A DNA stretch of 59,750 bases from Labilibaculum filiforme (GTDB lineage: Bacteria > Bacteroidota > Bacteroidia > Bacteroidales > Marinifilaceae). Position 1 is the stretch's first letter. Each line of letters opens with the position of its first letter. The DNA lies in assembly GCF_002843315.1 (NCBI RefSeq), contig NZ_MVDD01000024.1:1-59750 (forward strand), in the 5' to 3' direction. Shown here in pieces: positions 7,266 through 16,384 of the stretch. Made by a program: the position numbers and the translations under genes. The notes under the pieces were generated by a model. That model did no database searches, had not been told where the DNA came from, and was given only the letters and a program-made list of their open reading frames with translations.

Positions 7266-9269
7266 TTAATTTTTACCAAGAATAGATAATGTGCCTCTAA
7301 TTGGTTTTATGGATTCAGATTTAAAATCGATTAGGTAATAGTAGGCTCCATTGGGAAGATTGGATCCGTTATAATTGCCTTTCCAGTCGTTTTGATAAGA
7401 TTTAGAATAATAAACTTCTTGTCCGTAAATGTTGAAAACGGCTACTTCGGGAGCTTGTAAATCCGACTCGTATTGAAGCAACCATTTATCATTAATACCA
7501 TCGCCATTAGGTGTGAGTGCATTCCCAACGATTATATTTTTACCATCTTCGAAATGTATTTCGACTAACTGACCCGCATCCGAAGAACGGCAATAGTTTG
7601 CATCAACAACCAGTATTTGATAACTTCCTGTTGCTAAATTGGTTAATTCCAAAGTATTATTGCTGGTGGAATAGGTGTCGCCAGGGTCTATCATAAATTG
7701 GTAAGGAGGCGTTCCATCGGTTGTACTAATTGTAAGTTGTCCATCATTTGCATAACGAACATCTTTGCTTAGTATTTGTAGTTTTGGATTTAGGTGAACT
7801 GTTACTTCCGGTTTTGCAGCGATTAATTCATCAATACAATTGCCAATTGTTATTTTGTAATTAGGTTGTTCGTTGGGTTCTATCTCTTCAAAAACAAGAG
7901 CTTCCCCAGATCCAATTATGCTGCCAATCTCTTCATCTCCATCGTGCAACATGTATTCGATCCCTAAAGTAGAGGTAGGTAGCTCGATATCAACTAGTTC
8001 TCCTAAGCATATTTCTGCTGGAGTAACAAAGTTTTCCAGCGAAAGCGTTTTAATATCCAATAGATTGATTTGTTTACTATTGTCTAAAATAACATTGTTT
8101 GTACAAACAGATTCATGCGCATAAATTTGGTAGAAAGTCGATTTGATAGGACTTACAGATGGAAAATCAATAGAACTTCCATTGCCAATGATATTTGGCC
8201 CTATAAAATTATCTCCATTATGTAATCGGTAGAAAATTCCATCTTCGCTGTTTTTTAAAGATAGAATTGTTGTTTCGCCGACACAAATGGTTTCTCGGGA
8301 GGCAAAAATTTCAAGATTACTTATTGGGGCATTGTGTACGTCTACATTAACAGTATATCTAATATCTATTGGACTAATACATTTATCTCCTAAAGCTTCA
8401 ATTCGGTAGGTGGCAGAGGCAGAAGGAATGGTTGGCTCAAAATTTAAGACTTCACTGTTTCCTGTCAAGCTGGATCCAATGGGAGTATCTCCATTAAAAA
8501 GTTGATAGGTTACTGATGGGTCGGTAGGAGTTAACGAAATAGTAACTTCTTCGTCTTTACAAATGGTATGTTTATCGATAGTTGGGTGCAAATGATCCTC
8601 TGGAGGCAAACCAACCAAAACTTTAGCGGTTTGTTGTAGAGTGGAAGTAGAGGAGCAAATAGTACTGGTTGCTATAATATGATAAATAATAGAACGAAAA
8701 GGGGAAAATTCGGGAAATGAAATATTGGAATTATTTCCCTCAATCGAGTTTTCCTGAACGTAGGTGCCATCGAATAGTTGATAGTGGACTCCAGATTCAC
8801 TATTTTCTATCGATATAATTGTTTTCTCACCAACACAGATTTGATCTTCGGATATATTTACTGTGAGATCAGCCAATGGTTTGTTAATTACTTTTACATG
8901 TACAGTTTGCGCCAGCTTACTACTTTCTAATGTTGTTGTATTTGTTGCAGTAATCTCGTATAAGCTCGAAAGCTTAGGATTTATGGTGAAATGTATAGTA
9001 GCACCATTTCCTGTTTGTGCACTTCCGATGTTGATACCTTCCGATTGAAGTTGATAGCTAATGCCTGCTTCACTTGTGGCGATATGGATTTGAGTAAGCT
9101 CTCCCTCGCATAGGACAGCTTTGTCGATGCTGACTGTTAATGAATTATCAATTGTTGCTGATGGATTCAGACTATTTTTAGGATGAGAATAGCTGACATG
9201 TGGATGATGCAAAAATGCAATGTATATAATTAGTAAGACGAATCTTAATTGCATGTATATCTGATTCAT
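7266..9269 (-). CDS. type IX-secreted repeat surface protein with gliding-type C-terminal domain
   Basis: The 667-residue protein has an N-terminal hydrophobic signal (LRFVLLIIYIAFL). About five tandem units of roughly 90 residues follow, each with a C-x-GE-x-T-x-I-S start, a GI-x-Y-x-L middle, a GNG/GNS turn and a Y-x-I-x-A end. These are immunoglobulin-like or SprB-type repeats. The C-terminal 90 residues begin GNALTPNGDGINDKW and match the type B (gliding motility-associated) sorting domain used for type IX secretion. It is probably displayed on the surface as an adhesin. Transcribed before the PorP/SprF gene, it forms the classic substrate plus SprF-type partner operon. Confidence 0.88.
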   Translation of the reverse strand: MNQIYMQLRFVLLIIYIAFLHHPHVSYSHPKNSLNPSATIDNSLTVSIDKAVLCEGELTQIHIATSEAGISYQLQSEGINIGSAQTGNGATIHFTINPKLSSLYEITATNTTTLESSKLAQTVHVKVINKPLADLTVNISEDQICVGEKTIISIENSESGVHYQLFDGTYVQENSIEGNNSNISFPEFSPFRSIIYHIIATSTICSSTSTLQQTAKVLVGLPPEDHLHPTIDKHTICKDEEVTISLTPTDPSVTYQLFNGDTPIGSSLTGNSEVLNFEPTIPSASATYRIEALGDKCISPIDIRYTVNVDVHNAPISNLEIFASRETICVGETTILSLKNSEDGIFYRLHNGDNFIGPNIIGNGSSIDFPSVSPIKSTFYQIYAHESVCTNNVILDNSKQINLLDIKTLSLENFVTPAEICLGELVDIELPTSTLGIEYMLHDGDEEIGSIIGSGEALVFEEIEPNEQPNYKITIGNCIDELIAAKPEVTVHLNPKLQILSKDVRYANDGQLTISTTDGTPPYQFMIDPGDTYSTSNNTLELTNLATGSYQILVVDANYCRSSDAGQLVEIHFEDGKNIIVGNALTPNGDGINDKWLLQYESDLQAPEVAVFNIYGQEVYYSKSYQNDWKGNYNGSNLPNGAYYYLIDFKSESIKPIRGTLSILGKN

Positions 9270-9676
9270 TCCTTGTTTGAATTATAGCATGCCTGTAGCA
9301 TGTTTTAGTTTGCTTAATTGGTAAAATGTGGCATGCAAAGAAGGCTCTTTTAAGAAAAATTAACAATTCAGGAGAGATGTTTTTGATTTTTTAAGAAAAA
9401 GGATTGAAATCATTGGTTTTCAGTACGTATATTTATTTATCAGCAAATCATACCAAATTCAGTGGTTTTCAACAAAGATCGAAATGGAGTGTAGATCCGT
9501 CTATTTCGTATTAACTTGATATGCAGAAGTTTGATGTAAATTATATTTTTTATTCTTTTACTTTGACAAACTGCGTTAAAATGGAGATAAAAAAGCAAAT
9601 ATATTATGGCAAGGAATGGTGTTTAAATTTATTTGAATCTATATTCTACAGAAGAAGTTCTCCCAATATATTTTTA
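9270..9676. other. divergent intergenic region
   Basis: It separates the minus-strand surface-protein operon from the plus-strand dCMP deaminase. Short GCATGC/CATGC repeats occur just upstream of the surface-protein start (9284-9340), possibly regulatory. The 60-codon plus-strand frame at 9521 has no family features, and I do not call it. Confidence 0.4.
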
Positions 9677-9684
9677 TACATTTG
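9677..9684 (+). promoter_or_regulatory. -7 promoter box TACATTTG
   Basis: An exact TAnnTTTG match 29 bases before the dCMP deaminase ATG. The predicted start of transcription is near 9691. No good -33 TTTG is seen. Confidence 0.55.
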
Positions 9685-9713
9685 TTTGAACCATTTTAAA
9701 TAAGAGAATTTGT

Positions 9714-10163
9714 ATGCAAAATGCGAAACAGGAGGAATTAGACCAAAAACAAGATAAATTAGACAGGAGATATGTGAGAATGGCTTTAATTTGGGCTGAA
9801 AATTCATATTGTGTAAGAAGACAAGTTGGAGCATTGATTGTAAAGGATCAAATGATTATATCGGATGGATATAATGGAACTCCTTCTGGGTTTGAGAATG
9901 TTTGTGAGGACGAAAACTTTCAAACAAAGCCTTATGTTTTGCATGCAGAGGCAAATGCAATAACCAAAGTTGCAAAATCGAGTAATAGTAGCCAAAATGC
10001 TACGCTCTATGTTACTGCTACACCATGTATCGAATGTGCAAAATTGATAATTCAAGCTGGGATCGTTCGAGTAGTTTATTCGGAAGAATATCATAGCACA
10101 GATGGAAAAGAATTGCTAGAAAGAGCGGGGATTGAAGTGAAGTACGTTAATATAAAAGAATAG
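9714..10163 (+). CDS. deoxycytidylate (dCMP) deaminase
   Basis: The 149-residue cytosolic protein has the zinc-dependent deaminase signature: HAEANAI (about residues 82-88, zinc ligand His and catalytic Glu) and PCIECAK (about 109-115, two Cys ligands). The N-terminal part (VRRQVGALIVKD and SDGYNGTPSGFENVCED) is typical of ComEB-like dCMP deaminases, which make dUMP for thymidylate synthesis. A free cytidine deaminase is less likely given the substrate-loop match. The S41 protease gene starts 17 bases downstream, so the two are probably co-transcribed, as in many Bacteroidota. Confidence 0.93.
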   Translation: MQNAKQEELDQKQDKLDRRYVRMALIWAENSYCVRRQVGALIVKDQMIISDGYNGTPSGFENVCEDENFQTKPYVLHAEANAITKVAKSSNSSQNATLYVTATPCIECAKLIIQAGIVRVVYSEEYHSTDGKELLERAGIEVKYVNIKE

Positions 10164-10180
10164 ATTTTAAAATAATTTTC

Positions 10181-11785
10181 ATGGGAATTGATAACAAAAG
10201 AAGTGCAATATTATTTCCAATACTTTTAGCTTTTGCTGTAGTATTAGGAATGGTGTTGAATTCCGTTTTTCAAAAGGGATCAGGGGTTGAGCCTGGTATT
10301 TTTAATTTGCCAAGTTCAGGCAGTAAGTTGGATGTGGTATTGGATATGATTGAGAAAGATTATGTGGATACGGTATCGTCTGGCGAATTGGTTGAAAAGG
10401 CCATTCCAGCTATTTTGAAAGATCTGGATCCGCATACGGTATATATTCCTGCTAAAGATCTACAACGTGTAAACGAGGATTTGAAAGGTAATTTTGGGGG
10501 AATTGGAGTTCAGTTTATTCGCTATCAGGATACGGTTGCTATTGTAAGAGTAATTCCTGGCGGTCCTTCGGAGATTGCTGGAATAAAAGCTGGCGATAGA
10601 ATTGTTATGGTGGATGATTCGTTGGTTGCTGGTATAGAAATGAGCGATAACGATATTATTGATCGTTTGAAAGGCCCGAAAGGAACTCCTGTAAAGATTG
10701 GAATATATAGACGGGGAGAGAAAGCAATTATCGATAAAGAGTTATTGCGAGGTTCGATTCCCGTTGCGAGTGTGGATGTTGCTTATATGCTTTCCAGTAA
10801 TATAGGATATATAAAAGTGAGTCGATTTGCTGCTACAACTTATTTTGAGTTTTCCGAAGGGCTTCAAAAATTAGCTGCTCAAGGAATGGAAAAGCTGATT
10901 GTTGATTTACGGGGAAATACTGGTGGTTATCTTTCCGAGGCTACAAACATGATTAACGAGTTTTTAGCGGAAGGTAAAATGATTGTTTATACTCACGGAA
11001 AATCGCAACCGAAGGCAGATTATTTGTCTAATGGGAATGGAAAGTTTCAGGACCTTCCGATAATGGTTTTAATTGACGAAGCCTCTGCCTCGGCAAGTGA
11101 AATTTTTGCAGGAGCCATTCAGGATAACGATAGAGGTAAAATTGTTGGTCGAAGATCTTTTGGAAAAGGATTGGTACAAGAACAACGAAGTCTTCCTGAT
11201 GGATCGGCATTGCGATTAACGGTTGCTAGATATTATACGCCAACAGGTCGTTGTATCCAAAAATCATACGAGAATGGGAAAGAGGATTACTATAATGATT
11301 TAAATCATCGTTTTTTGAATGGTGAATTTGAAAAACAAGATTCGATTCATTTTAATGATTCCTTAAAATATAAGACGCCAGGAGGTAACATTGTTTATGG
11401 AGGTGGCGGAATTATGCCCGATGTATTTATTCCTGTTGATACTTCTGGTTATTCAAATTATTTTAGAGATTTAAGAACAAAAGGAGTAATCTATCAGTAT
11501 GCATTCTCTTTTGTTGACGATCACCGCAAAGAGATGTTGGAATTGAAAGATTACAAGTCGGTACTTGCATTTATAAATAAGCAACCTGTAGTTAAGGAAT
11601 TGGTTGCTTACGCTAAGAATAAAGGCGTAAAACCAGATCCACAAGGTTTGGCTCAATCATTAGATGTGATTGAAATTCAGCTAAAAGCATATATTGCGCG
11701 AGATGTAATCGACGACGAGGGTTTTTATCCGATTATTAAAGATTTGGATAAAACCTTACTGGAAGCTGAAGTCCTTTTTAAGTAG
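10181..11785 (+). CDS. C-terminal processing peptidase (S41 family, CtpA-like)
   Basis: The 534-residue protein has a single N-terminal membrane segment (residues 8-28) that anchors it with the protease in the periplasm. A PDZ domain (about 90-175, GGIGVQFIRYQDTVAIVRVI) precedes the S41 domain. The catalytic serine lies in the ASASASEIFAG motif (about 301-311) and the lysine in GRRSFGKGLVQ (about 329). It probably trims or degrades envelope proteins by their C-termini. It follows the dCMP deaminase closely and ends in a strong terminator. Confidence 0.94.
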   Translation: MGIDNKRSAILFPILLAFAVVLGMVLNSVFQKGSGVEPGIFNLPSSGSKLDVVLDMIEKDYVDTVSSGELVEKAIPAILKDLDPHTVYIPAKDLQRVNEDLKGNFGGIGVQFIRYQDTVAIVRVIPGGPSEIAGIKAGDRIVMVDDSLVAGIEMSDNDIIDRLKGPKGTPVKIGIYRRGEKAIIDKELLRGSIPVASVDVAYMLSSNIGYIKVSRFAATTYFEFSEGLQKLAAQGMEKLIVDLRGNTGGYLSEATNMINEFLAEGKMIVYTHGKSQPKADYLSNGNGKFQDLPIMVLIDEASASASEIFAGAIQDNDRGKIVGRRSFGKGLVQEQRSLPDGSALRLTVARYYTPTGRCIQKSYENGKEDYYNDLNHRFLNGEFEKQDSIHFNDSLKYKTPGGNIVYGGGGIMPDVFIPVDTSGYSNYFRDLRTKGVIYQYAFSFVDDHRKEMLELKDYKSVLAFINKQPVVKELVAYAKNKGVKPDPQGLAQSLDVIEIQLKAYIARDVIDDEGFYPIIKDLDKTLLEAEVLFK

Positions 11786-11810
11786 TTTTCAAATAAAATA
11801 CTAGAAGGAA

Positions 11811-11837
11811 GACCTGCAATTTTGCAGGTCTTTTTTT
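11811..11837 (+). terminator. terminator after the S41 peptidase
   Basis: GACCTGCAA (11811-11819) pairs with TTGCAGGTC (11822-11830), followed by seven T. Confidence 0.9.
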
Positions 11838-11940
11838 ATTTCTAAAAGTTGGTTTTAAACCTTTTCGAAAAGATCAAGTCTAAAATCCGTAATCGATTTA
11901 CAGAAGTGCAGTAGTACGAACATTGAGTTTTTACAAAAAA

Positions 11941-11948
11941 TAAATTTG
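11941..11948 (+). promoter_or_regulatory. -7 promoter box TAAATTTG
   Basis: TAnnTTTG match 22 bases before the ATG of the Spy/CpxP-like gene, with TTG at 11923-11925. The leader would be only about 15 bases. Confidence 0.5.
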
Positions 11949-11970
11949 TAATTGTAATAAAAAAAAGAAC

Positions 11971-12837
11971 ATGAAAAATATAAAACAAAATATCGCAGTT
12001 GTTGGAATTTCTGGCTTACTGATGTGTACAGGCTTTCATTTAAACGCTCAAAATAATATGCGTTCGAAGAACGATTGTTCTAAAAGAATTGAATTCAGCG
12101 AGCAACAAAAAGAGCAAATTCAAAAGTCGAAAATTGAATTTGCCAAGGCAACAAAGGATTTGAATAATGAAATGAATGAACTTCGCGCCAAGCAAAAAAC
12201 ATTAATTTCTGCTGACAAGCCCGACATGAAAGCTATTTATGCTAATGTTGATAAGGTATCGGATTTAAAAAACCGTTTAAGAAAAGAGCAATTTGCAATG
12301 AGGATGGAAATAAAATCGGTTTTAACCGATGAGCAAAAAGCACAGATGCCAAATGGCAGAATGGAAAATCGGGGAAGGAAACAGAACGAAAAGGGCAAGA
12401 TGCAAAATGGAAAAATGCATAAAGATGGTAGAGAGCAAGGTCGTAAAATGGAAAATCGATCAGAGTTTGGATTGAAAGGAATGCAAGCATCCCGACCAAA
12501 TAATAATTGGTTGAATTTTACCGACGAGCAAAAGGTACAAATGAATGAGCTTCGTATTGCGCATCAAAAAGAATCGAAAGAATTAAGGGATCAAGCGGAA
12601 ATATTGCAGTTAAAGCAAAAGCAAATCATGACATCTGAAACTATTGATAAAGGAATGGTTTTTGAAAATATGGATCAGTTATCGGGAATACAAAATCAAT
12701 TAGCAAAAATGAAGATTGATCACAAAATGGAAGTTCGTAAGCTCCTAACTGAAGATCAGTTGACTCTGTTTTTAAGTCACTCAGGAATTCGCAAAGGAGC
12801 CGGAAAAAGACAACAACATAGAAGTTTGAACAATTAG
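11971..12837 (+). CDS. exported Spy/CpxP-like protein with two LTxxQ-type helical domains
   Basis: The 288-residue protein has a signal peptide ending LNAQ. Two homologous helical domains follow. The first (about 40-125) starts FSEQQKEQIQKSKIEFAKAT and ends VLTDEQKAQM. The second (about 185-275) starts FTDEQKVQMNELRIAHQKES and ends LLTEDQLTLFL. LTxxQ motifs of this kind define the Spy/CpxP/ZraP family of periplasmic chaperones or metal and stress sensors. The linker (about 126-180) is a Lys/Asn/Gly/Met-rich low-complexity stretch with repeated NGRMENRGRK-like units. An internal duplication is clear. No CpxAR-like partner is next to it. Confidence 0.78.
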   Translation: MKNIKQNIAVVGISGLLMCTGFHLNAQNNMRSKNDCSKRIEFSEQQKEQIQKSKIEFAKATKDLNNEMNELRAKQKTLISADKPDMKAIYANVDKVSDLKNRLRKEQFAMRMEIKSVLTDEQKAQMPNGRMENRGRKQNEKGKMQNGKMHKDGREQGRKMENRSEFGLKGMQASRPNNNWLNFTDEQKVQMNELRIAHQKESKELRDQAEILQLKQKQIMTSETIDKGMVFENMDQLSGIQNQLAKMKIDHKMEVRKLLTEDQLTLFLSHSGIRKGAGKRQQHRSLNN

Positions 12838-12859
12838 TTTTTATGCATCAGTGAGTAAG

Positions 12860-12889
12860 GGTTCCAAGTAATTTGGGACCTTTTTTTTT
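12860..12889 (+). terminator. terminator after the Spy/CpxP-like gene
   Basis: GGTTCCAA (12860-12867) pairs with TTGGGACC (12873-12880, one G-T), followed by nine T. Confidence 0.9.
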
Positions 12890-12919
12890 GAGAAAAATAT
12901 GATCCTGTAAAACTGTATA

Positions 12920-12927
12920 TATATTTG
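12920..12927 (+). promoter_or_regulatory. -7 promoter box TATATTTG
   Basis: TAnnTTTG match 31 bases before the start codon of the 5'-nucleotidase lipoprotein gene. Confidence 0.55.
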
Positions 12928-12958
12928 TAGTATCTTATCAGACTTAAAAAAAATAAAA

Positions 12959-14695
12959 ATGAAAAAATCCTATATTTATTTACTATTCGTTACCGCTTTT
13001 ATTCTTTGTTCCTGCGGTGAACAAAAGGTAGAGCATGTTAAAATAAAAGTACTTGGCACAAGCGATGTTCACGGGGCTCTTTTCCCCTACGATTTGGTTG
13101 GCGATAAGGCAACTTCGTCGTCGCTTGCACAAGTTTTTGCCTATGTAGACGAGCAACGTAAGAAAGGCGATTCGGAAGTTATTTTATTAGATAACGGAGA
13201 TATTCTTCAAGGCGATCCTTTGGTTTACTATTCTAATTTTGAAAAGACTGAAACTACTCATATTTGTGCCGAGCTTATGAATTTTATGCAGTACGATGCT
13301 GCAACAGTTGGAAATCATGATATTGAGCCTGGTCATGAGGTGTATGATAGATTGGTGAAAGAATATCAGTTTCCGTGGATGGCTGCAAATGCGGTCCGAA
13401 ACTCAGATGGGGAACCCTACTTTCAGCCTTATACCATTATTGAAAAACAAGGAGTGAAAATTGCGGTTTTAGGCTTAATAACTTCGGCAATTCCGAAATG
13501 GTTGCCCGAAAAAATTTGGTCGGGTATGCATTTCGAACCGATGCTTGAGTCGGCTCAGAAATGGATAAAAATTATTGAAGAAAAAGAAAAGCCTGATTTT
13601 GTAATCGGTCTGTTTCATTCCGGAGCCGGAGAGGAAGAGGAGAAGTTGCAGGATAATCCTGAAAATGCATCCGTATTGATTGCAGAAAAAGTTTCGGGTA
13701 TTGATATGATAATTTGTGGTCACGATCATCAGGAAAATATTTTGTGGGTAGAAAATCCTGACAAGGAAAAGGTTTTGCTTATTAATCCACAGAGTAGAGC
13801 TAATTTTTTGGCCGAAGTTGATATTGATTTTAGTTGGAATAAGGAAGCAAAAAAATACCAAAAGACTTTGACTCCGAATTTAATTGAGGGGAAAGATTTA
13901 CCATCATCGAAGGAATATGTGGAGCGCTTTCAACCATTGTTTGACGAGGTAAAGAGTTATGTTTCTCGTCCGGTGGGGACTTTTAAAACCAGTATTTCGA
14001 CAAAAGATGCGATGTTTGGGGATTCACCCTTTATTGATTTGGTGCAAAATATTCAATTAGATTTAGCGGATGCGGATGTTTCTTTTGCTTCTCCACTTTC
14101 ATTCAATGCAATTATCGATTCTGGAGAGCTTCAAGTGCGCGATTTATTTAATTTATATCGATTCGAAAATTTGTTGTACACCATGAATTTAACTGGGAAA
14201 GAGATTCGTGGTTTTTTGGAGTTTAGTTATAAAGATTGGTTTCAACAGATGGAAAAATCAAGCGATCCGATGCTATTTATTGAAACAACAGAAAAAGGAA
14301 GCAAATTTACTACGATGTTTTTTAATTATAGTTCGGCCGAAGGTATCGACTATGTGGTTGATTTAAGAAAACCTTATGGCGAAAAAGTGACTATTTTAAA
14401 GATGACCAATGGAGAGCCTTTTGAGGAGGCTAAAATGTATCGTGTAGCATTGAATTCGTATCGTGGAAACGGTGGGGGAAATCACTTAACTCAAGGCGCA
14501 GGGCTTACAAAGGAGGAGTTAACCTCTCGTGTGGTAAATGCCACCACCAAAGATTTGCGTTACTATTTAATGAAATGGATTGAAGAAAAGGGGACTGTTG
14601 ATATTCAGTGTAATAATAACTGGAAAGTAATTCCTGAGGATTGGTGCGAGGAAGCCAAAAAGCGGGAATATAAGTTGCTTTACGGAGAGAAATAG
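12959..14695 (+). CDS. 5'-nucleotidase / metallophosphoesterase lipoprotein (UshA-type)
   Basis: The 578-residue protein carries a lipobox (ILCSC, Cys about 19). The calcineurin-like metal-binding motifs come in order: TSDVHG (about 34-39), DNGDILQGDP (about 77-86), GNHDIEPG (about 118-125), FHSG (about 220-223) and CGHDHQEN (about 253-260). The C-terminal half is a 5_nucleotid_C substrate domain, with an NSYRGNGGGNHLT loop for base stacking. The family hydrolyses nucleotides, UDP-sugars or 2',3'-cyclic nucleotides in the periplasm to recover nucleosides and phosphate. Exact substrate is unknown. Its terminator lies 120 bases downstream. Confidence 0.92.
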   Translation: MKKSYIYLLFVTAFILCSCGEQKVEHVKIKVLGTSDVHGALFPYDLVGDKATSSSLAQVFAYVDEQRKKGDSEVILLDNGDILQGDPLVYYSNFEKTETTHICAELMNFMQYDAATVGNHDIEPGHEVYDRLVKEYQFPWMAANAVRNSDGEPYFQPYTIIEKQGVKIAVLGLITSAIPKWLPEKIWSGMHFEPMLESAQKWIKIIEEKEKPDFVIGLFHSGAGEEEEKLQDNPENASVLIAEKVSGIDMIICGHDHQENILWVENPDKEKVLLINPQSRANFLAEVDIDFSWNKEAKKYQKTLTPNLIEGKDLPSSKEYVERFQPLFDEVKSYVSRPVGTFKTSISTKDAMFGDSPFIDLVQNIQLDLADADVSFASPLSFNAIIDSGELQVRDLFNLYRFENLLYTMNLTGKEIRGFLEFSYKDWFQQMEKSSDPMLFIETTEKGSKFTTMFFNYSSAEGIDYVVDLRKPYGEKVTILKMTNGEPFEEAKMYRVALNSYRGNGGGNHLTQGAGLTKEELTSRVVNATTKDLRYYLMKWIEEKGTVDIQCNNNWKVIPEDWCEEAKKREYKLLYGEK

Positions 14696-14815
14696 TTTCT
14701 ATTTAATAGTCATATGAAACGTCCATGTCAATGCAATTTTGACACACAGGGAAATGATTATCCCAACATGCTAAGTTCCATATGGCAAAAATTTTAAATT
14801 ATAATCATATGAATG

Positions 14816-14851
14816 AAAGGTTTTGTTGTTTCAAACAGCAAAACCTTTTTT
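14816..14851 (+). terminator. terminator downstream of the 5'-nucleotidase gene
   Basis: A 16-bp stem (14816-14831 with 14833-14848, one T-G) with a minimal loop is followed by T residues. Confidence 0.85.
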
Positions 14852-14902
14852 GTTATTATGTATGCTGTTAATTTGCTAATTTATATTTATTAAATATACT
14901 AA

Positions 14903-15421
14903 CAGTCAGATTCTTTTAAATCGTTTCGTGTAGATGCAGGTTTGTTATATGCTATTCCAGGTGGGGATGCTTTAGATGCTGGTGTTGGATACTATTTGAA
15001 TCCTAAGTATCAAATTACAGATCAAATTTTATTGGGTGCAAAAGTGGAAGGTGCAGTTTTGGCATCTGCTGATGAGGATGCATTTGATGTTTCGGCTGTT
15101 GTTTCTTATGCTGCAACTTTCGATTATTATTTTAATACCAATGCATTTCGTCCATTCGTTGGTATGGATGCTGGGATTTACTCATTAGGAACTATTGAGT
15201 TTGATTCGAGTACGGCTTTTGGCGGTGGAAATACTTTAGATGTTACTGGAGATTATGATCTTAGATCTAAATTTGGAATTGCTCCAAAAGTTGGTTTTTC
15301 TTACGGTCATTTTGATATGGCTCTTCAGTACAACTTGATTTTCGGTCAAGAAGAGGGATATGATGATTATAACTACATGTCAGTTAAACTTGGATTCCAT
15401 TTTGGTGGTGGAAAAAAATGA
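14903..15421 (+). pseudogene. outer-membrane beta-barrel gene that has lost its signal peptide
   Basis: The frame from 14903 encodes QSDSFKSFRVDAGLLYAIPG and onward, a full mature barrel of about 172 residues ending in GFHFGGGKK. It is clearly paralogous to the intact protein at 35637-36200 (shared PGGDxLDAG, NxFRPFxG, SKFGIAPK, SYGHxD, LQYNLIF, KxGFHxGGG). The intact copy begins with a signal peptide ending NAQ. Here the codons before Gln 14903 are TAA, TAC, ATA, TAA, so no start or signal is present. The first in-frame ATG is about 70 residues into the barrel, and a TTG at 14942 would skip export. The rest of the frame is undamaged, implying recent inactivation. Confidence 0.75.
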
Positions 15422-15449
15422 GACTGTATTGTTAAATACAAAAATGAAG

Positions 15450-15475
15450 AGGATGTCAATTATTGACATCCTTTT
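15450..15475 (+). terminator. terminator after the barrel pseudogene
   Basis: GGATGTCAA (15451-15459) pairs with TTGACATCC (15463-15471) across a tight TTA loop, followed by TTTTG. The hairpin's survival fits recent loss of the gene. Confidence 0.75.
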
Positions 15476-15592
15476 GTATTTGATTTTTTTTTCCATCGTG
15501 TACTTTGTGAAAGTACTTCGTGTATTCTTTGTGGTAAATTTTTATTATCAATCTGCTTAAATTATATTTCTCAGCGAAATCTGCATTCATTC

Positions 15593-16384
15593 CTAACATT
15601 CATAAATAATTCGAAATATCTCTCTCAAACATTCTTGTCGTTGTTCAATAAATCCCATATGCCCTGAGGTTTGAAGCACAAAAGGAGTTAAGCCATTTTC
15701 TTTGGCAATTTCGCCCGCTACTTTTAAAGGAATAAAATTATCCTCTTTTCCCATAATACTCACTTTTGGCATATCGAGGGCTTTCAAAATGTGATTGCGG
15801 TCGGGTCGGTTCATCATGGCTTCCAAAGCCGCAATAATACCATGATCGGGTGTTTTGCAGGCAATTTGAGTTACCCGTTCTATTTCATGTGCAAATTTAT
15901 CGAGATTCTTAGTGGAGAAGGTATTTGGAATACTGTTTTTACAGATTAGTTCCTTTTTTCCTTCTATTACCAGCTCAATTTCGCGTTTTCTATTTTTCTT
16001 TTTTTCATCGGTATCCGCATTTGGCGAGGAATGAAACAGGCAGAAACTATCGAGTTTTTCTACGTATTTATCGGCGTAAGCCAAAGCTACATATCCGCCC
16101 ATTGAATGCCCAATAATATTAATTTTTTTGAGTTGAAGATGGACAACTAAGTCATTTACAGCCTCGGCCATATCTTCTAGACTACAGGTTTTAATTTTTA
16201 AATCAGATAATCCATGTCCTGGTAAATCGAGTGTAATTACTCGTGCCAATCTAGAAAGATCGTTGGCAAAAGTTTCGTAGGTTTCCAGCGATTCTAAATA
16301 TCCATGCAGCAGCACCACGGTGTTTCCTTTTCCTTGGTCACGGTATCGCAGATTGTAGTTTTTTAATTGTAAAAATTGATCCAT
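15593..16384 (-). CDS. alpha/beta-hydrolase fold enzyme
   Basis: The 263-residue cytosolic protein has the full hydrolase order: oxyanion HGYLES (about 27-32), nucleophile elbow GHSMGGY (about 96-102, Ser about 98), a helical cap, an acidic residue after MGKEDNFIP (about 218-226) and the catalytic His in SGHMGFIEQ (about 240-248). The substrate is not predictable; esters or C-C bonded acids are typical of the family. It is transcribed alone, convergent to the barrel pseudogene. Confidence 0.9.
   Translation of the reverse strand: MDQFLQLKNYNLRYRDQGKGNTVVLLHGYLESLETYETFANDLSRLARVITLDLPGHGLSDLKIKTCSLEDMAEAVNDLVVHLQLKKINIIGHSMGGYVALAYADKYVEKLDSFCLFHSSPNADTDEKKKNRKREIELVIEGKKELICKNSIPNTFSTKNLDKFAHEIERVTQIACKTPDHGIIAALEAMMNRPDRNHILKALDMPKVSIMGKEDNFIPLKVAGEIAKENGLTPFVLQTSGHMGFIEQRQECLREIFRIIYEC

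Noticed and set aside
9521-9703. 60-codon plus-strand frame before the dCMP deaminase
   Set aside because: It runs through the -7 promoter box of the deaminase and shows no family features.
14942-15421. Treating the barrel gene as intact from TTG 14942
   Set aside because: That start lacks any signal peptide and falls inside the mature barrel; the frame extends up to stop codons at 14900.
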